This document shows, one piece after another, positions 1-7,366 of a stretch of 17,179 nt of DNA (within the stretch, counting starts at the first letter, position 1; every line of letters begins with the position of its first letter). The position numbers were made by a program, and so were the translations under genes. The notes under the pieces are model-generated. The model was given only the letters and a program-made list of their open reading frames with translations. It was not told where the DNA came from and ran no database searches. The stretch lies in the NCBI GenBank assembly GCA_002311745.1, contig DBZL01000003.1, positions 1 to 17,179 of the forward strand, in the 5' to 3' direction. The stretch comes from Phycisphaerales bacterium UBA1161 (GTDB lineage: Bacteria > Planctomycetota > Phycisphaerae > Tepidisphaerales > Tepidisphaeraceae).

Positions 1-464
1 TCGCCCGGATGCGGCGTCAGCACGGCGTTGAGCTTGAACCTCGCCGGCCAGGATTTTAGCGATGCCAGATAATTGAGCGCATCGGCATCGACGACCGCGG
101 GCTTTTGCAGGCGGATCAGGGCGTCGATGCGCCGGGAGGCCCAGGGCGATTGGCCCAGGCCCGGCCCGATCACCAGCACATCGGCCTGTTCGGCGGCTTC
201 CAGCAGGTGCGACAGATTTTGGGGTGTTTCTTCCAGTGCCAGCCCGACCAATTCAGGCACCACGGAGATGGCTGAGGCAAGAACTTCGCGCGGCATGGCG
301 ATCTGCACCAATCCGCTGCCCATGCGCAGCGCGGCGGCGCCGGCCAAGGCGGGGGCGCCGATCATGTCGCGGCTGCCGCCGACGATCAGCACACGGCCGA
401 ACAGACCCTTGTGCCCGTCGAGCGGCCGCGGGGGCAGGCCCGGCGGCTCTTCAACGATCCGCAT
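1..464 (-). CDS. nnrD: ADP/ATP-dependent NAD(P)H-hydrate dehydratase, N-terminal part (cut by window edge)
   Basis: The enzyme dehydrates damaged, hydrated NADH/NADPH (the S-epimer) back to the active cofactor using ADP or ATP, a cytosolic metabolite-repair step. I translated 154 codons from the ATG at 464 to the left edge. Visible family marks of the YjeF C-terminal/ribokinase-like fold are VLIVGGSRDMIGAPALAGAAA (about 25-45, phosphate-binding glycine region), VIGPGLG (98-104), VVDADALN (124-131) and LTPHPG at the edge. The distal part with the GTGDVLAG-type motif lies outside the window. There is no YjeF N-terminal epimerase domain at this start, so it appears to be a stand-alone dehydratase. 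The start codon lies 14 bp inside the end of tsaD, which implies translational coupling. Family assignment is confident; ADP versus ATP use cannot be read from this part. Confidence 0.88.
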   Translation of the reverse strand, partial: MRIVEEPPGLPPRPLDGHKGLFGRVLIVGGSRDMIGAPALAGAAALRMGSGLVQIAMPREVLASAISVVPELVGLALEETPQNLSHLLEAAEQADVLVIGPGLGQSPWASRRIDALIRLQKPAVVDADALNYLASLKSWPARFKLNAVLTPHPG

Positions 465-1473
465 TGGCGAATTGGCTGTACGTAATCGCATCCAAATCCA
501 AACTGCTCGTGCGTCCGGCGGCGAGCAACCGTGCGGCAAGCGCCGCGATCATCGCGGCATTGTCCGTGCAGTACGCCAGCGGTGGAAAATACACCGGCAG
601 CGGAAACTTCGCCATGGCCCGGCGCAGTGCGGTGTTGGCGGAAACCCCGCCGCCCAGGATCACGCTCCTGGCGGAGAAGCGAGGCGCAGCCCGGCGAATC
701 TTCTCGACCAGCACGTCCACGCACGCCGCCTGAAACGACGCGGCGATGTCCGCCACCTCCTGCGGCGTCAGCGAAATATCCCGCTGGCGGCCCTGATATC
801 CGCGCACATGATACAGCACGGAGGTCTTGAGGCCGCTGAAGGAAAAATCCAACGACTGGCGGTGCAGGCGGCTGCGGGGGAAATGCACGGCCCGTGGATT
901 GCCCTTTGTGGCCAGAGCGTCAATGGCCGGGCCGCCGGGGTAGGGCAGGCCCAACAGGGCTGCGACTTTGTCAAACGCTTCGCCGACGGCGTCGTCGAGG
1001 GTGGTGCCGACCAGTTCCACGTCGAGCCAATCGCCCAGCCGATAGAGGGCCGTATGCCCGCCGCTGCAGACCAGGCCGACGGCCGGCATGGGTATTTGGG
1101 CGTTGCTGTCCAGAACGACGCTGTGGAGATGCGCGTGGACGTGATCCACGCCGACCAGCGGCTTGGCCAGGGCCCAGGCCAGGGTCTTGGCCGCCGTCAC
1201 GCCGATCAGCAGCGAGCCGATCAGCCCCGGCCGATAGGCCACGGCGACGGCGTCGATGTCCTTGAGTTGAACCCGCGCCATTTCGGCCGCGTCGCGTACC
1301 ACCGGCAGAATGTTTTCGATATGCGCCCGGCTGGCGATCTCGGGAACGACGCCGCGGTAGCGGGCGTGCAGGTCCACCTGGCTGGCGACGACGTTGCTGC
1401 GCACGTCGAAGCCGTCGGCGACAACCGCCGCCGCGGTTTCGTCACAGGTGGATTCAATACCGAGGACTAGCAT
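451..1473 (-). CDS. tsaD: tRNA N6-adenosine threonylcarbamoyltransferase TsaD
   Basis: Cytosolic metalloenzyme that transfers the threonylcarbamoyl group from TC-AMP to A37 of ANN-decoding tRNAs, making t6A together with TsaB and TsaE. The 340-residue product has the usual family length. Motifs: LGIESTCDETAAA (4-16), metal-binding HVHAH (111-115), SGGHT (137-141), DDAVGEAFDKVA (160-171), FSGLKTS (212-218), GGGVSANTALR (274-284) and CTDNAAMIA (302-310) with the metal-ligand Asp304. The segment usually written GPGLxGSL reads RPGLIGSL (81-88). I chose the ATG at 1473 because the family starts directly at (M)LVLGIEST. The in-frame extension to 1569 is translated repeat DNA (FVIRISSF) and should not be annotated as protein. 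No clear Shine-Dalgarno precedes 1473. The 3' end overlaps nnrD by 14 bp. Confidence 0.95.
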   Translation of the reverse strand: MLVLGIESTCDETAAAVVADGFDVRSNVVASQVDLHARYRGVVPEIASRAHIENILPVVRDAAEMARVQLKDIDAVAVAYRPGLIGSLLIGVTAAKTLAWALAKPLVGVDHVHAHLHSVVLDSNAQIPMPAVGLVCSGGHTALYRLGDWLDVELVGTTLDDAVGEAFDKVAALLGLPYPGGPAIDALATKGNPRAVHFPRSRLHRQSLDFSFSGLKTSVLYHVRGYQGRQRDISLTPQEVADIAASFQAACVDVLVEKIRRAAPRFSARSVILGGGVSANTALRRAMAKFPLPVYFPPLAYCTDNAAMIAALAARLLAAGRTSSLDLDAITYSQFANADR

Positions 1474-1610
1474 AGAGAAACACGGGCGGAATGACGAAAT
1501 TCGAATGACGAATGACGAATCAATGTCCCAATGACAAATGGCCCAATCGTTCGGTTTCTCATTGGTCATTCGTCATTGATTAGTCATTCGTCATTCGTCA
1601 TTCGTCATTT
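1474..1610. repeat. Heptanucleotide inverted-repeat block between ctp and tsaD
   Basis: The gap is largely built from a 7-bp unit, ATGACGA, on the left (copies at 1491, 1505 and 1512) and its complement on the right (GTCATTC-type units at 1565, 1572, 1583, 1590, 1597 and 1604). The arms at 1504-1525 and 1574-1595 are reverse complements at 21 of 22 positions. CCAATG (1528-1533) can pair with CATTGG (1560-1565) inside. In RNA this would be a long AT-rich hairpin in the ctp-tsaD intercistronic region. The ctp stop TGA (1605-1607) and its last Lys codon (1608-1610) fall in the final repeat unit. There is no T-run after the stem, so I do not call it an intrinsic terminator. Confidence 0.9.
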
Positions 1611-2990
1611 CAGCACCGTCGTCTCAGGTCGTGTCGCAGTGGGCGCGGTATTCTCCAAATAAATCAGCCCCGTCATGGTGTCCAGGGCGCGATCGAGCTG
1701 CGGATCGACGGGCTGAGTGGTCGGTTGCGTGGCAGCCATCCGCGTGGCGGCAGCGGCGGCGGCGGTGGTGGGCCGGCGGATGGTGTCGCGACGCAGCATC
1801 TGTTCGCGGATCGCCCGCGCGCCGGCTTCATCGACGGGGACGATGATCTGCGGCTCCACGCCCCAATCGGTCGCATCCTTCTTGCGATGCACCAGCCGGC
1901 CGCTGGGCAGGTAGTAATACGCCACGGTCAGCTTCAGTTCGCCGCTGTGATCATCCAACGGCAGAATCTCCTGGACCGAGCCTTTGCCGAAGGTGCGCTG
2001 GCCGATCACCAGGGCGCGGTGGTTGTCCTTGAGGCTGCCGGAGACGATCTCGGCCGCGCTGGCGGAGAAATCGTTTACCAGGACGACCATGGGGAAATAG
2101 GGCAGCGTGCCCTGGCCGGTGGCGCGTTGCACTTGTTCAGGACGATTGCGGCCGCGCGTGGTGACGATCACCCCTTCCTTGACGAACAGGTTGACGACCT
2201 CGACCGCCTGCTCCAGTCGTCCGCCGGGGTTGAAGCGCAGGTCGAGGATCAACCCGTTCATGCCGGACTGAACCAGGCCCGGGTGGCCGGGTGAGCCGGG
2301 CGACGGCGGCACGCCGGCCAGGATGCCCTTGAGCGTCTCAAACGTGTTGGCGTCGAACTGCCCGATGCGAACGTAGGCGATCTTGGGATTCTGGCTGACC
2401 CAATAATTCCAGGAATCGTCCCGGTTGCGGTCGTAGCCCAGCACGGTGGGCAGGACGATTTCCTGGCGTGTCATGGTGAAGTCGATGTTCTTGCCGCCGC
2501 GCAGGATGGTCAGCGTCACCTGGGTGCCGGCCTTGCCGGTCACGTGCTTGACCACCTCATCGAGGTTCCAACCGGCGACGGCCTGGCCGTCGACCTTCAC
2601 GATGAAGTCTCCGGCCTCGATGCCCGCGCGGTCGGCCGGGCTGCCTTCCATGGGCGAGATCACGGTGACCTTGCCCTCCTGCATGTCCAGGCTGATCCCC
2701 ACGCCGTTGAACGTCCCCTCGATCTGCTGATCGAAGCGCTCCTGCCGCTCCGGCGGAATGTAATTCGTGTAAGGATCCAGCTCGGAGAGCATGCCCTCGA
2801 CGGAGCGTTCCTTGAGCTTGGCGTCGTCCACCGGCTCGACGTAGTTGTTGACGACCTGCCGATGGACCTGCACCAGCGTTCGCACCCACGCGTAGTCGTC
2901 ATCCCGTTGGGCGATCGATCCTGGCAGTTGAAACGCCAGGACCGCCAAAAGTACCATACTGACCAGCCACGCCGCTCGTTCTCGATTCAT
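1605..2990 (-). CDS. S41-family C-terminal processing peptidase (CtpA/Prc type)
   Basis: A 461-residue serine protease of the tail-specific protease family, which cleaves exposed C-terminal tails of envelope proteins, probably periplasmic and membrane-tethered. Residues 1-28 form a signal/anchor segment (WLVSMVLLAVLAFQLPGSIAQ). An N-terminal helical region follows, with the family motif LDPYTNYIPP (71-80), then a PDZ domain at about 95-170 and the S41 core from about 200. DLRFNPGG is at 250-257. The predicted Ser-Lys dyad is Ser311 (in SASAAEI) and Lys336 (in RTFGKGSVQ); the 25-residue spacing matches the family. The C-terminus carries a low-complexity Ala run and a TQPTTQP stretch (405-430), a style common in Planctomycetota. 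GGAG at 2996-2999, 5 nt before the ATG, supports the start. The stop codon lies in the adjacent 7-bp repeat array, so the last residues may not be ancestral. Substrate unknown. Confidence 0.94.
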   Translation of the reverse strand: MNRERAAWLVSMVLLAVLAFQLPGSIAQRDDDYAWVRTLVQVHRQVVNNYVEPVDDAKLKERSVEGMLSELDPYTNYIPPERQERFDQQIEGTFNGVGISLDMQEGKVTVISPMEGSPADRAGIEAGDFIVKVDGQAVAGWNLDEVVKHVTGKAGTQVTLTILRGGKNIDFTMTRQEIVLPTVLGYDRNRDDSWNYWVSQNPKIAYVRIGQFDANTFETLKGILAGVPPSPGSPGHPGLVQSGMNGLILDLRFNPGGRLEQAVEVVNLFVKEGVIVTTRGRNRPEQVQRATGQGTLPYFPMVVLVNDFSASAAEIVSGSLKDNHRALVIGQRTFGKGSVQEILPLDDHSGELKLTVAYYYLPSGRLVHRKKDATDWGVEPQIIVPVDEAGARAIREQMLRRDTIRRPTTAAAAAATRMAATQPTTQPVDPQLDRALDTMTGLIYLENTAPTATRPETTVLK

Positions 2991-3049
2991 GAAGACTCCA
3001 AGACGTTAATCCGTTACCAGCATAACGAAAATCGCGCACCGTCGCAGCA

Positions 3050-3841
3050 TCACGGGGGTGGTGAAATACCGGCCAGAAACTGCTCGATGGCGCGGTTGAC
3101 CTGCTGGGGCCGTTCGATGGGCGACAAGTGACCGGCGCCGGCGATGACCGCCAGCGTTGCGCGGGGAATCGCTTTTTGCATCGCCAGGGCCACGGACGGC
3201 GGCGACAGCGCATCCAACTCCCCGACCACCACCAACGTCGGCACCGCGATGCGACCCAAAGCCTCGGTGTAATCCGGCCGATCGCGCATCGCCGCGCTGG
3301 CTTGCTGGATGGTCCGGCTCGGGCAGGCGGTCATCATTTCCGTGACGCGGGCAAGCACCTGTGGATCGGCCTGCGGCGGCAGCACTTTGGGGCGCATCTG
3401 CTCGGCCACGGCCGCCGAGCCTTTCTGACGGGCCAGCTCGATCATCTCGTTTCGCGCTTGCTTGCCCGCAGGCGTGTCGGCCGAGGCGCGCGTGTCAAGC
3501 AAAATCAAGCCCCGCAGGTCCGCCGCGTATTTCTGCACGTACGCCTGGGCAACGTAGCCCCCCATCGACAAACCGCCCAGCACGGCGGGCAAGGCTTCCA
3601 TCTGCTGCAAAAAGGCGTGCAGATCGTCAGCCAGCGATTCGATGCTGAAGCTTTCGCCGCCGCCGGAGAGTCCAAACCCGGGCAAATCCGGGGTGATCAC
3701 GCGGCAGCAGCGCGACAGATCGGTCCATTGCCCCTCCCACAGGCGCTGATCCAATGGAAATCCGTGTACGAGCACCAGCGGCACTCCGGCGCCGCGCTGA
3801 CGATAATGGATGGTGGCGCCATGGACGAGTTGGTTTGGCAT
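3050..3841 (-). CDS. Alpha/beta hydrolase (3-oxoadipate enol-lactonase-like)
   Basis: A 263-residue cytosolic alpha/beta-hydrolase-fold enzyme without a signal peptide. The oxyanion-hole motif HGFPLDQRLW is at 26-35, the DLPGFGLS strand-turn at 52-59, and the nucleophile elbow GLSMGG at 90-95 with Ser92. The acid is probably Asp210 (VGELDALSP) and the base His238 (GAGHLSPIERP). The overall pattern is that of small esterases such as PcaD/enol-lactonase and haloperoxidase-like hydrolases. No protocatechuate-pathway genes are nearby, so the substrate is not assigned. A GGAGG at 3846-3850 (4 nt before the ATG) and a consensus TATAAT upstream support this start. It is the first gene of the minus-strand set and lies 59 bp upstream of ctp, so it may be co-transcribed with ctp. 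Confidence 0.9.
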   Translation of the reverse strand: MPNQLVHGATIHYRQRGAGVPLVLVHGFPLDQRLWEGQWTDLSRCCRVITPDLPGFGLSGGGESFSIESLADDLHAFLQQMEALPAVLGGLSMGGYVAQAYVQKYAADLRGLILLDTRASADTPAGKQARNEMIELARQKGSAAVAEQMRPKVLPPQADPQVLARVTEMMTACPSRTIQQASAAMRDRPDYTEALGRIAVPTLVVVGELDALSPPSVALAMQKAIPRATLAVIAGAGHLSPIERPQQVNRAIEQFLAGISPPP

Positions 3842-3863
3842 GCGACCTCCGGCGATGAGAGGG

Positions 3864-3893
3864 ATTATAGGATGGGGCCTTCCGTTGATTGAA
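3864..3893 (-). promoter_or_regulatory. Sigma70-like promoter for the hydrolase gene
   Basis: On the minus strand there is a perfect -10 TATAAT (3869-3864), with a weaker -35 TTCAAT (3893-3888) at an 18-bp spacing. The predicted start is about 15 nt before the hydrolase ATG, leaving room for the GGAGG ribosome site. The -35 overlaps that of the divergent promoter on the other strand. Confidence 0.5.
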
Positions 3894-3912
3894 GCGCGCT
3901 TGCGTCTACAAT
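3885..3912 (+). promoter_or_regulatory. Sigma70-like promoter for the phosphatase/glycosyltransferase operon
   Basis: TTGATT (3885-3890) and TACAAT (3907-3912) are separated by 16 bp, each close to the sigma70 consensus. A start near 3919 would give a leader of about 40 nt before the phosphatase ATG. No other convincing promoter is visible in the short gaps between the next five genes, so this probably drives the whole operon. Prediction only. Confidence 0.5.
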
Positions 3913-3956
3913 TTGCCCGCCATGGACCGGCCCCGACGTAGGCCAGAAAGAATGGA

Positions 3957-5681
3957 ATGCCTCTGGACCCTCAACATCTGAAGCTGACGGATTTCATGGA
4001 CCTGCCGACGCTGCAGGAAATCCAGGACAGCTTCGCGGCCGTGGCCAACGTCGAGGCCACCATCACCGATGCGCAAGGCAACACGCTGACGCAGCCGGCG
4101 CCGACCAGCGAATTTTTGAAGCGGCAGCGGGCGATTGCCGAAGCCGCCGACGCCGCCGAGCAGGCCCAGGGCCCCCAGCGCGAGGGGGCGGAATACGTCG
4201 CGCCCATCACCGTCAACAACCAGCGTCTGGGAACCCTCCGCATGTCGGCCCCGGGTGGATTGGCGTCGATCGACGAAGCGCGCCTGGCGGCGATTGCCGA
4301 AAAAGCCGGCTTGGAATTGCAACAGGTCAAGCTGATCGCCGCTCAGCTCTTGCAAAAAAGCACGGCCAAACCCGCGGCCATTCAGTTCCTGTTCCTCCTG
4401 GCCAACGCCATCGCCCGCCTGTGTTACCAGGAATTTCAACTCCGCCAGCGCATCAATGAGCTGACGGCGGTGTACAACGTCACCATGATGCTGGCGGATG
4501 CGCGGAACCTGGAGCGCGTGCTGCACCGCACGGTCGAGCTGGTGGCGGACGTGATGCAGACCAAGGCTTCGTCGCTTCGGCTGATCGACGACGAACGCGA
4601 CGAGTTGGTCATCAAGGCCGTGTACAACCTCTCCGGCGAATACCTCAACAAGGGCCCCATCCGGCTGAGCACGGCGCAGATTGACCGTCAGGCGCTGGAC
4701 ATCAAGGGATACGAATACGTTCGCAACCTGGCCACCGACCCCCGCTCGCAATATACGGAACAAGCCAAGCGCGAGGGAATCGTCTCCATGCTGTCGGTGG
4801 GGATGCGTTACAAGGGCAAGCCGATGGGCGTGCTTCGCGTGTACACCGACCAGGAGCGCACCTTCACGCCGCAGCAGATCGACTTGATGAAGGCGATCGC
4901 GGCGCAAGCGGCGGCGGCGATCGAAAACGCCCGGCTGCTCGAGGAGTCGATCCAGGTGCAGGCGCTGGAGCGGCAGGTGCAGATGGCCGCGCAGGTGCAG
5001 CAGCGCATGATCCCGCAGAAGCCGCCGTCGATGCAGGGCGTTGATTTGGCGGCGGTCTACGTGCCCTGCTACGAGTTGGGCGGTGATTTTTACGATTTCA
5101 TCCCGCTGCCCTACGACAACGTCGGACTGGTGGTGGCGGACGTGAGCGGCAAGGGCGTGCCGGCCAGCCTCACCATGGCCGCGGTTCGCGCCGCCCTGCG
5201 GGCCCAGGTGGACAACGTCTACTATCTGTATGAGGTGGTGCGGCGGATCAACCTGATGGTCAACCGCGACAACACCATCGGCGAATTCGTCACGCTGTTC
5301 TACGGCGTGCTGGATACGCGCAACCGGCGCTTCACCTACTGCAACGCCGGGCATCCGCCGGGGCTGATTCTGCGCGATGGGCAGATCATCGAACTGGGCA
5401 GCGACAACATGGTCCTGGGCATCAATCCCGACGAGCAGTACACCCAGTCGTTGGTGGATCTGCGCGTGGGCGATGCGTTGCTGCTCCACACCGACGGGCT
5501 GAGCGATGCCATGAATTTCCAGCGTCAAACCTTCGGACGCCAGCGGGTGATCGACGCCTTCCGCCAGGGCGGGGCCAGCGCCGAGGACATCGCCCAGAAC
5601 ATCCTGTGGTCCATGCGCCGCTTCGCCGGTTTGACCCCACGTACGGACGACGTCACGATGATCGTGGTCAAAATCAACTAA
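3957..5681 (+). CDS. PocR-like/GAF sensor PP2C-type serine/threonine phosphatase (RsbU/SpoIIE family)
   Basis: A 574-residue soluble signalling phosphatase. Residues about 8-100 resemble a shortened PocR ligand-sensing domain (LTDFMDLPTLQEIQDSF near the start, then VAPITVNNQRLGTLRM). They lack the cysteine-containing middle of typical PocR domains. A GAF domain spans about 168-325, followed by a helical linker (326-350) and a SpoIIE-type PP2C domain at about 360-574. The metal-binding acidic motifs are present: GGDFYD (375-380), VADVSGKGVPA (393-403), NAGHPPG (463-469), TDGLSDA (512-518) and PRTDDVT (561-567). Such enzymes dephosphorylate Ser/Thr on anti-anti-sigma or other regulators in response to the sensor domains. 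No partner kinase or STAS protein is in this window. It heads a co-directional operon, with the next gene 23 bp downstream. The family is certain; ligand and target are unknown. Confidence 0.93.
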   Translation: MPLDPQHLKLTDFMDLPTLQEIQDSFAAVANVEATITDAQGNTLTQPAPTSEFLKRQRAIAEAADAAEQAQGPQREGAEYVAPITVNNQRLGTLRMSAPGGLASIDEARLAAIAEKAGLELQQVKLIAAQLLQKSTAKPAAIQFLFLLANAIARLCYQEFQLRQRINELTAVYNVTMMLADARNLERVLHRTVELVADVMQTKASSLRLIDDERDELVIKAVYNLSGEYLNKGPIRLSTAQIDRQALDIKGYEYVRNLATDPRSQYTEQAKREGIVSMLSVGMRYKGKPMGVLRVYTDQERTFTPQQIDLMKAIAAQAAAAIENARLLEESIQVQALERQVQMAAQVQQRMIPQKPPSMQGVDLAAVYVPCYELGGDFYDFIPLPYDNVGLVVADVSGKGVPASLTMAAVRAALRAQVDNVYYLYEVVRRINLMVNRDNTIGEFVTLFYGVLDTRNRRFTYCNAGHPPGLILRDGQIIELGSDNMVLGINPDEQYTQSLVDLRVGDALLLHTDGLSDAMNFQRQTFGRQRVIDAFRQGGASAEDIAQNILWSMRRFAGLTPRTDDVTMIVVKIN

Positions 5682-5704
5682 GGTTCCACACGGCGCGGCA
5701 TCGC

Positions 5705-7366
5705 TTGAACGAAAAAATATCCATTTTGCAAAGGCGCGAAGCGGCCCGGCAGCTTCTTCAGAGCGGCCAATGGAAAGAGGCCGAATCGGCGTATCGGGAC
5801 GTTCTTCTGGCGGAGCCGAACGACGCCGATGCCCTGAACGCCGTGGGGCACATCCTGCGCGTCACCGGCCGGCCGTACGAGGCAGCGGCGGCGCTGCGCC
5901 GCGCCCTGGCCCTGCAACCGGCATTCTCCCAAGCCGCGCGCGAACTCGCCGAAGTTCTTACGTCGATCGGGCAATCGGACGACGCCGTCACCGTGCTCGA
6001 GCAATCGCTGGCGGCCCGACCGGATGCGCAAAGCTTCAGCATGCTGGCTGTTGGTCTGGCCACTCTAGGCCGGATCGACCAAGCGATCGCTTTCTTCGAC
6101 CAAGCGCTATCCCTGCACCCGCAGGATCAGGTGACGCTCAGCAATCGGCTCTTCGGGCTGTATTTCGATCCGCGTTATGACGCGGCGGCGATCCTGGCGG
6201 AGCATCAGGAATGGGATCGCGTGCACGCCCAGCCGCTGCGGCGGCAGATCCAGCCGCACGACCCTCCCGGCGCGCCGGGACCGCGGCGCCGTTTGCGCAT
6301 CGGGTACGTTTCACCCGATTTCCGCAACCATTGCCAGGCGTTTTTCACCATCCCGCTTTTGAGCCGCCACGATCATGAGCCATTTGAAATCTACTGTTAT
6401 TCGAGTGTGGAGAAGCCGGATGACCTGACGCAGCGCATCCGCAGCTACGCCGACGTGTGGCGCGACGTCGCGGCCCTGGATGATGGGCAGGTTGCCCAGA
6501 TGGTGCGCGACGACCGCATTGACATCCTGATGGATCTGACTCTGCACATGAGCAAGGGCCGCCCGCTGGTCTTTGCCCGCAAGCCCGCGCCGATCCAGGT
6601 GGCATGGCTGGGGTATCCCGGCACGACGGGGCTTTCGGTCATGGATTATCGCTTCACCGACCCGTACCTGGACCCGCCCGGGCTGAACGACGCGCATTAC
6701 AGCGAAACGTCCATTCGCCTTCCGGACAGCTTTTGGTGCTATGACCCGCTGGGCGATCAACCGGCCGTGAACGCCTCGCCCGCCGCCGCCAACGGATTTG
6801 TGACCTTCGGCTGCTTGAATAATTTTTGCAAAGTGAACGCGCCGTTGCTGCCGATTTGGTCCCAGGTATTGCAGGCCGTGCCCAATTCGCGGTTCATTCT
6901 GCGCGCCCCCCCAAGCCGGCGCCGCGGCGAAATCGTGCAAACGCTGGGCATCGATCCCAAGCGCGTCGAATTTGTCGACTACCGTCCGCGCCCGCAGTAC
7001 CTACAGATTTATCACCGCATCGACATTGGCCTGGACACGTTTCCATACAACGGCCACACGACCAGCCTCGACGCCCTCTGGATGGGCGTGCCGGTGGTCA
7101 CCCGCGCCGGGCAAACGGCCGTTTCGCGCGCGGGGTTGTCTCAGGCGATGAACCTCGGTCTGGGCGAGTTGGTCGCGCAAACGCCGCAGCAATTCGTGGA
7201 CATCGCAAAAACTCTCGCCGCGGATTTGCCCAAATTGAATCAGCTTCGATCAACGCTGCGGCAGCGCATGTTGCACTCTCCGCTGATGGATGCCAATCGC
7301 TTTGCCCGCAACGTCGAGGCCGCCTACCGACACATCTGGCAACGCTGGTGTCGGGAAAGAAGCTGA
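5705..7366 (+). CDS. TPR + GT41 glycosyltransferase (OGT/SPINDLY-like), paralog 1 of 4
   Basis: A 553-residue cytosolic protein with four TPRs (about 8-141), a helical linker ending in EWDRVHAQPL (169-178), and a GT41 catalytic region from RRLRIGYVSPDF (195-206) to the end. GT41 enzymes transfer GlcNAc or another sugar from a nucleotide donor to protein Ser/Thr. Residues aligning with functional positions of human OGT are His209 (DFRNH), Lys376 (NNFCK, like K842) and His451 (FPYNGHTT). The stretch usually reading GHTxxNRL is LHMSKGRP (280-287), an oddity. It has the shortest TPR array of the four and no Asn at TPR position 6. I start at TTG 5705 because no in-frame ATG precedes the first TPR after the upstream stop. 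The ATG at 5606 would overlap the phosphatase by 76 bp and add an Arg-rich, TPR-less tail. No clear Shine-Dalgarno is visible. Its stop overlaps the next start as TGATG. Confidence 0.88.
   Translation: MNEKISILQRREAARQLLQSGQWKEAESAYRDVLLAEPNDADALNAVGHILRVTGRPYEAAAALRRALALQPAFSQAARELAEVLTSIGQSDDAVTVLEQSLAARPDAQSFSMLAVGLATLGRIDQAIAFFDQALSLHPQDQVTLSNRLFGLYFDPRYDAAAILAEHQEWDRVHAQPLRRQIQPHDPPGAPGPRRRLRIGYVSPDFRNHCQAFFTIPLLSRHDHEPFEIYCYSSVEKPDDLTQRIRSYADVWRDVAALDDGQVAQMVRDDRIDILMDLTLHMSKGRPLVFARKPAPIQVAWLGYPGTTGLSVMDYRFTDPYLDPPGLNDAHYSETSIRLPDSFWCYDPLGDQPAVNASPAAANGFVTFGCLNNFCKVNAPLLPIWSQVLQAVPNSRFILRAPPSRRRGEIVQTLGIDPKRVEFVDYRPRPQYLQIYHRIDIGLDTFPYNGHTTSLDALWMGVPVVTRAGQTAVSRAGLSQAMNLGLGELVAQTPQQFVDIAKTLAADLPKLNQLRSTLRQRMLHSPLMDANRFARNVEAAYRHIWQRWCRERS

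Noticed and set aside
73..1470. 465-codon plus-strand open frame opposite nnrD and tsaD
   Set aside because: It lies antisense to two clear conserved genes; its translation is Arg/Gly/Ala-rich with no recognisable domain, as expected for a GC-rich shadow frame.
1474..1569. N-terminal extension of TsaD to an ATG at 1569
   Set aside because: The extra 32 residues are translated 7-bp repeat (SSFVIRISSF), and TsaD proteins begin at the LGIEST motif.
1491..1610. CRISPR array
   Set aside because: The units are only 7 bp and directly abutting or inverted, with no spacers of uniform length and no cas genes.
4680..4760. Possible internal promoter or second start in the phosphatase
   Set aside because: I saw no paired -35/-10 at proper spacing and no ribosome site; the GAF domain is continuous through it.
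3906..5528. 540-codon minus-strand open frame opposite the phosphatase
   Set aside because: It is the complement of a gene with intact PP2C and GAF motifs, and its His/Arg/Asp-rich, domainless product is typical of a shadow.
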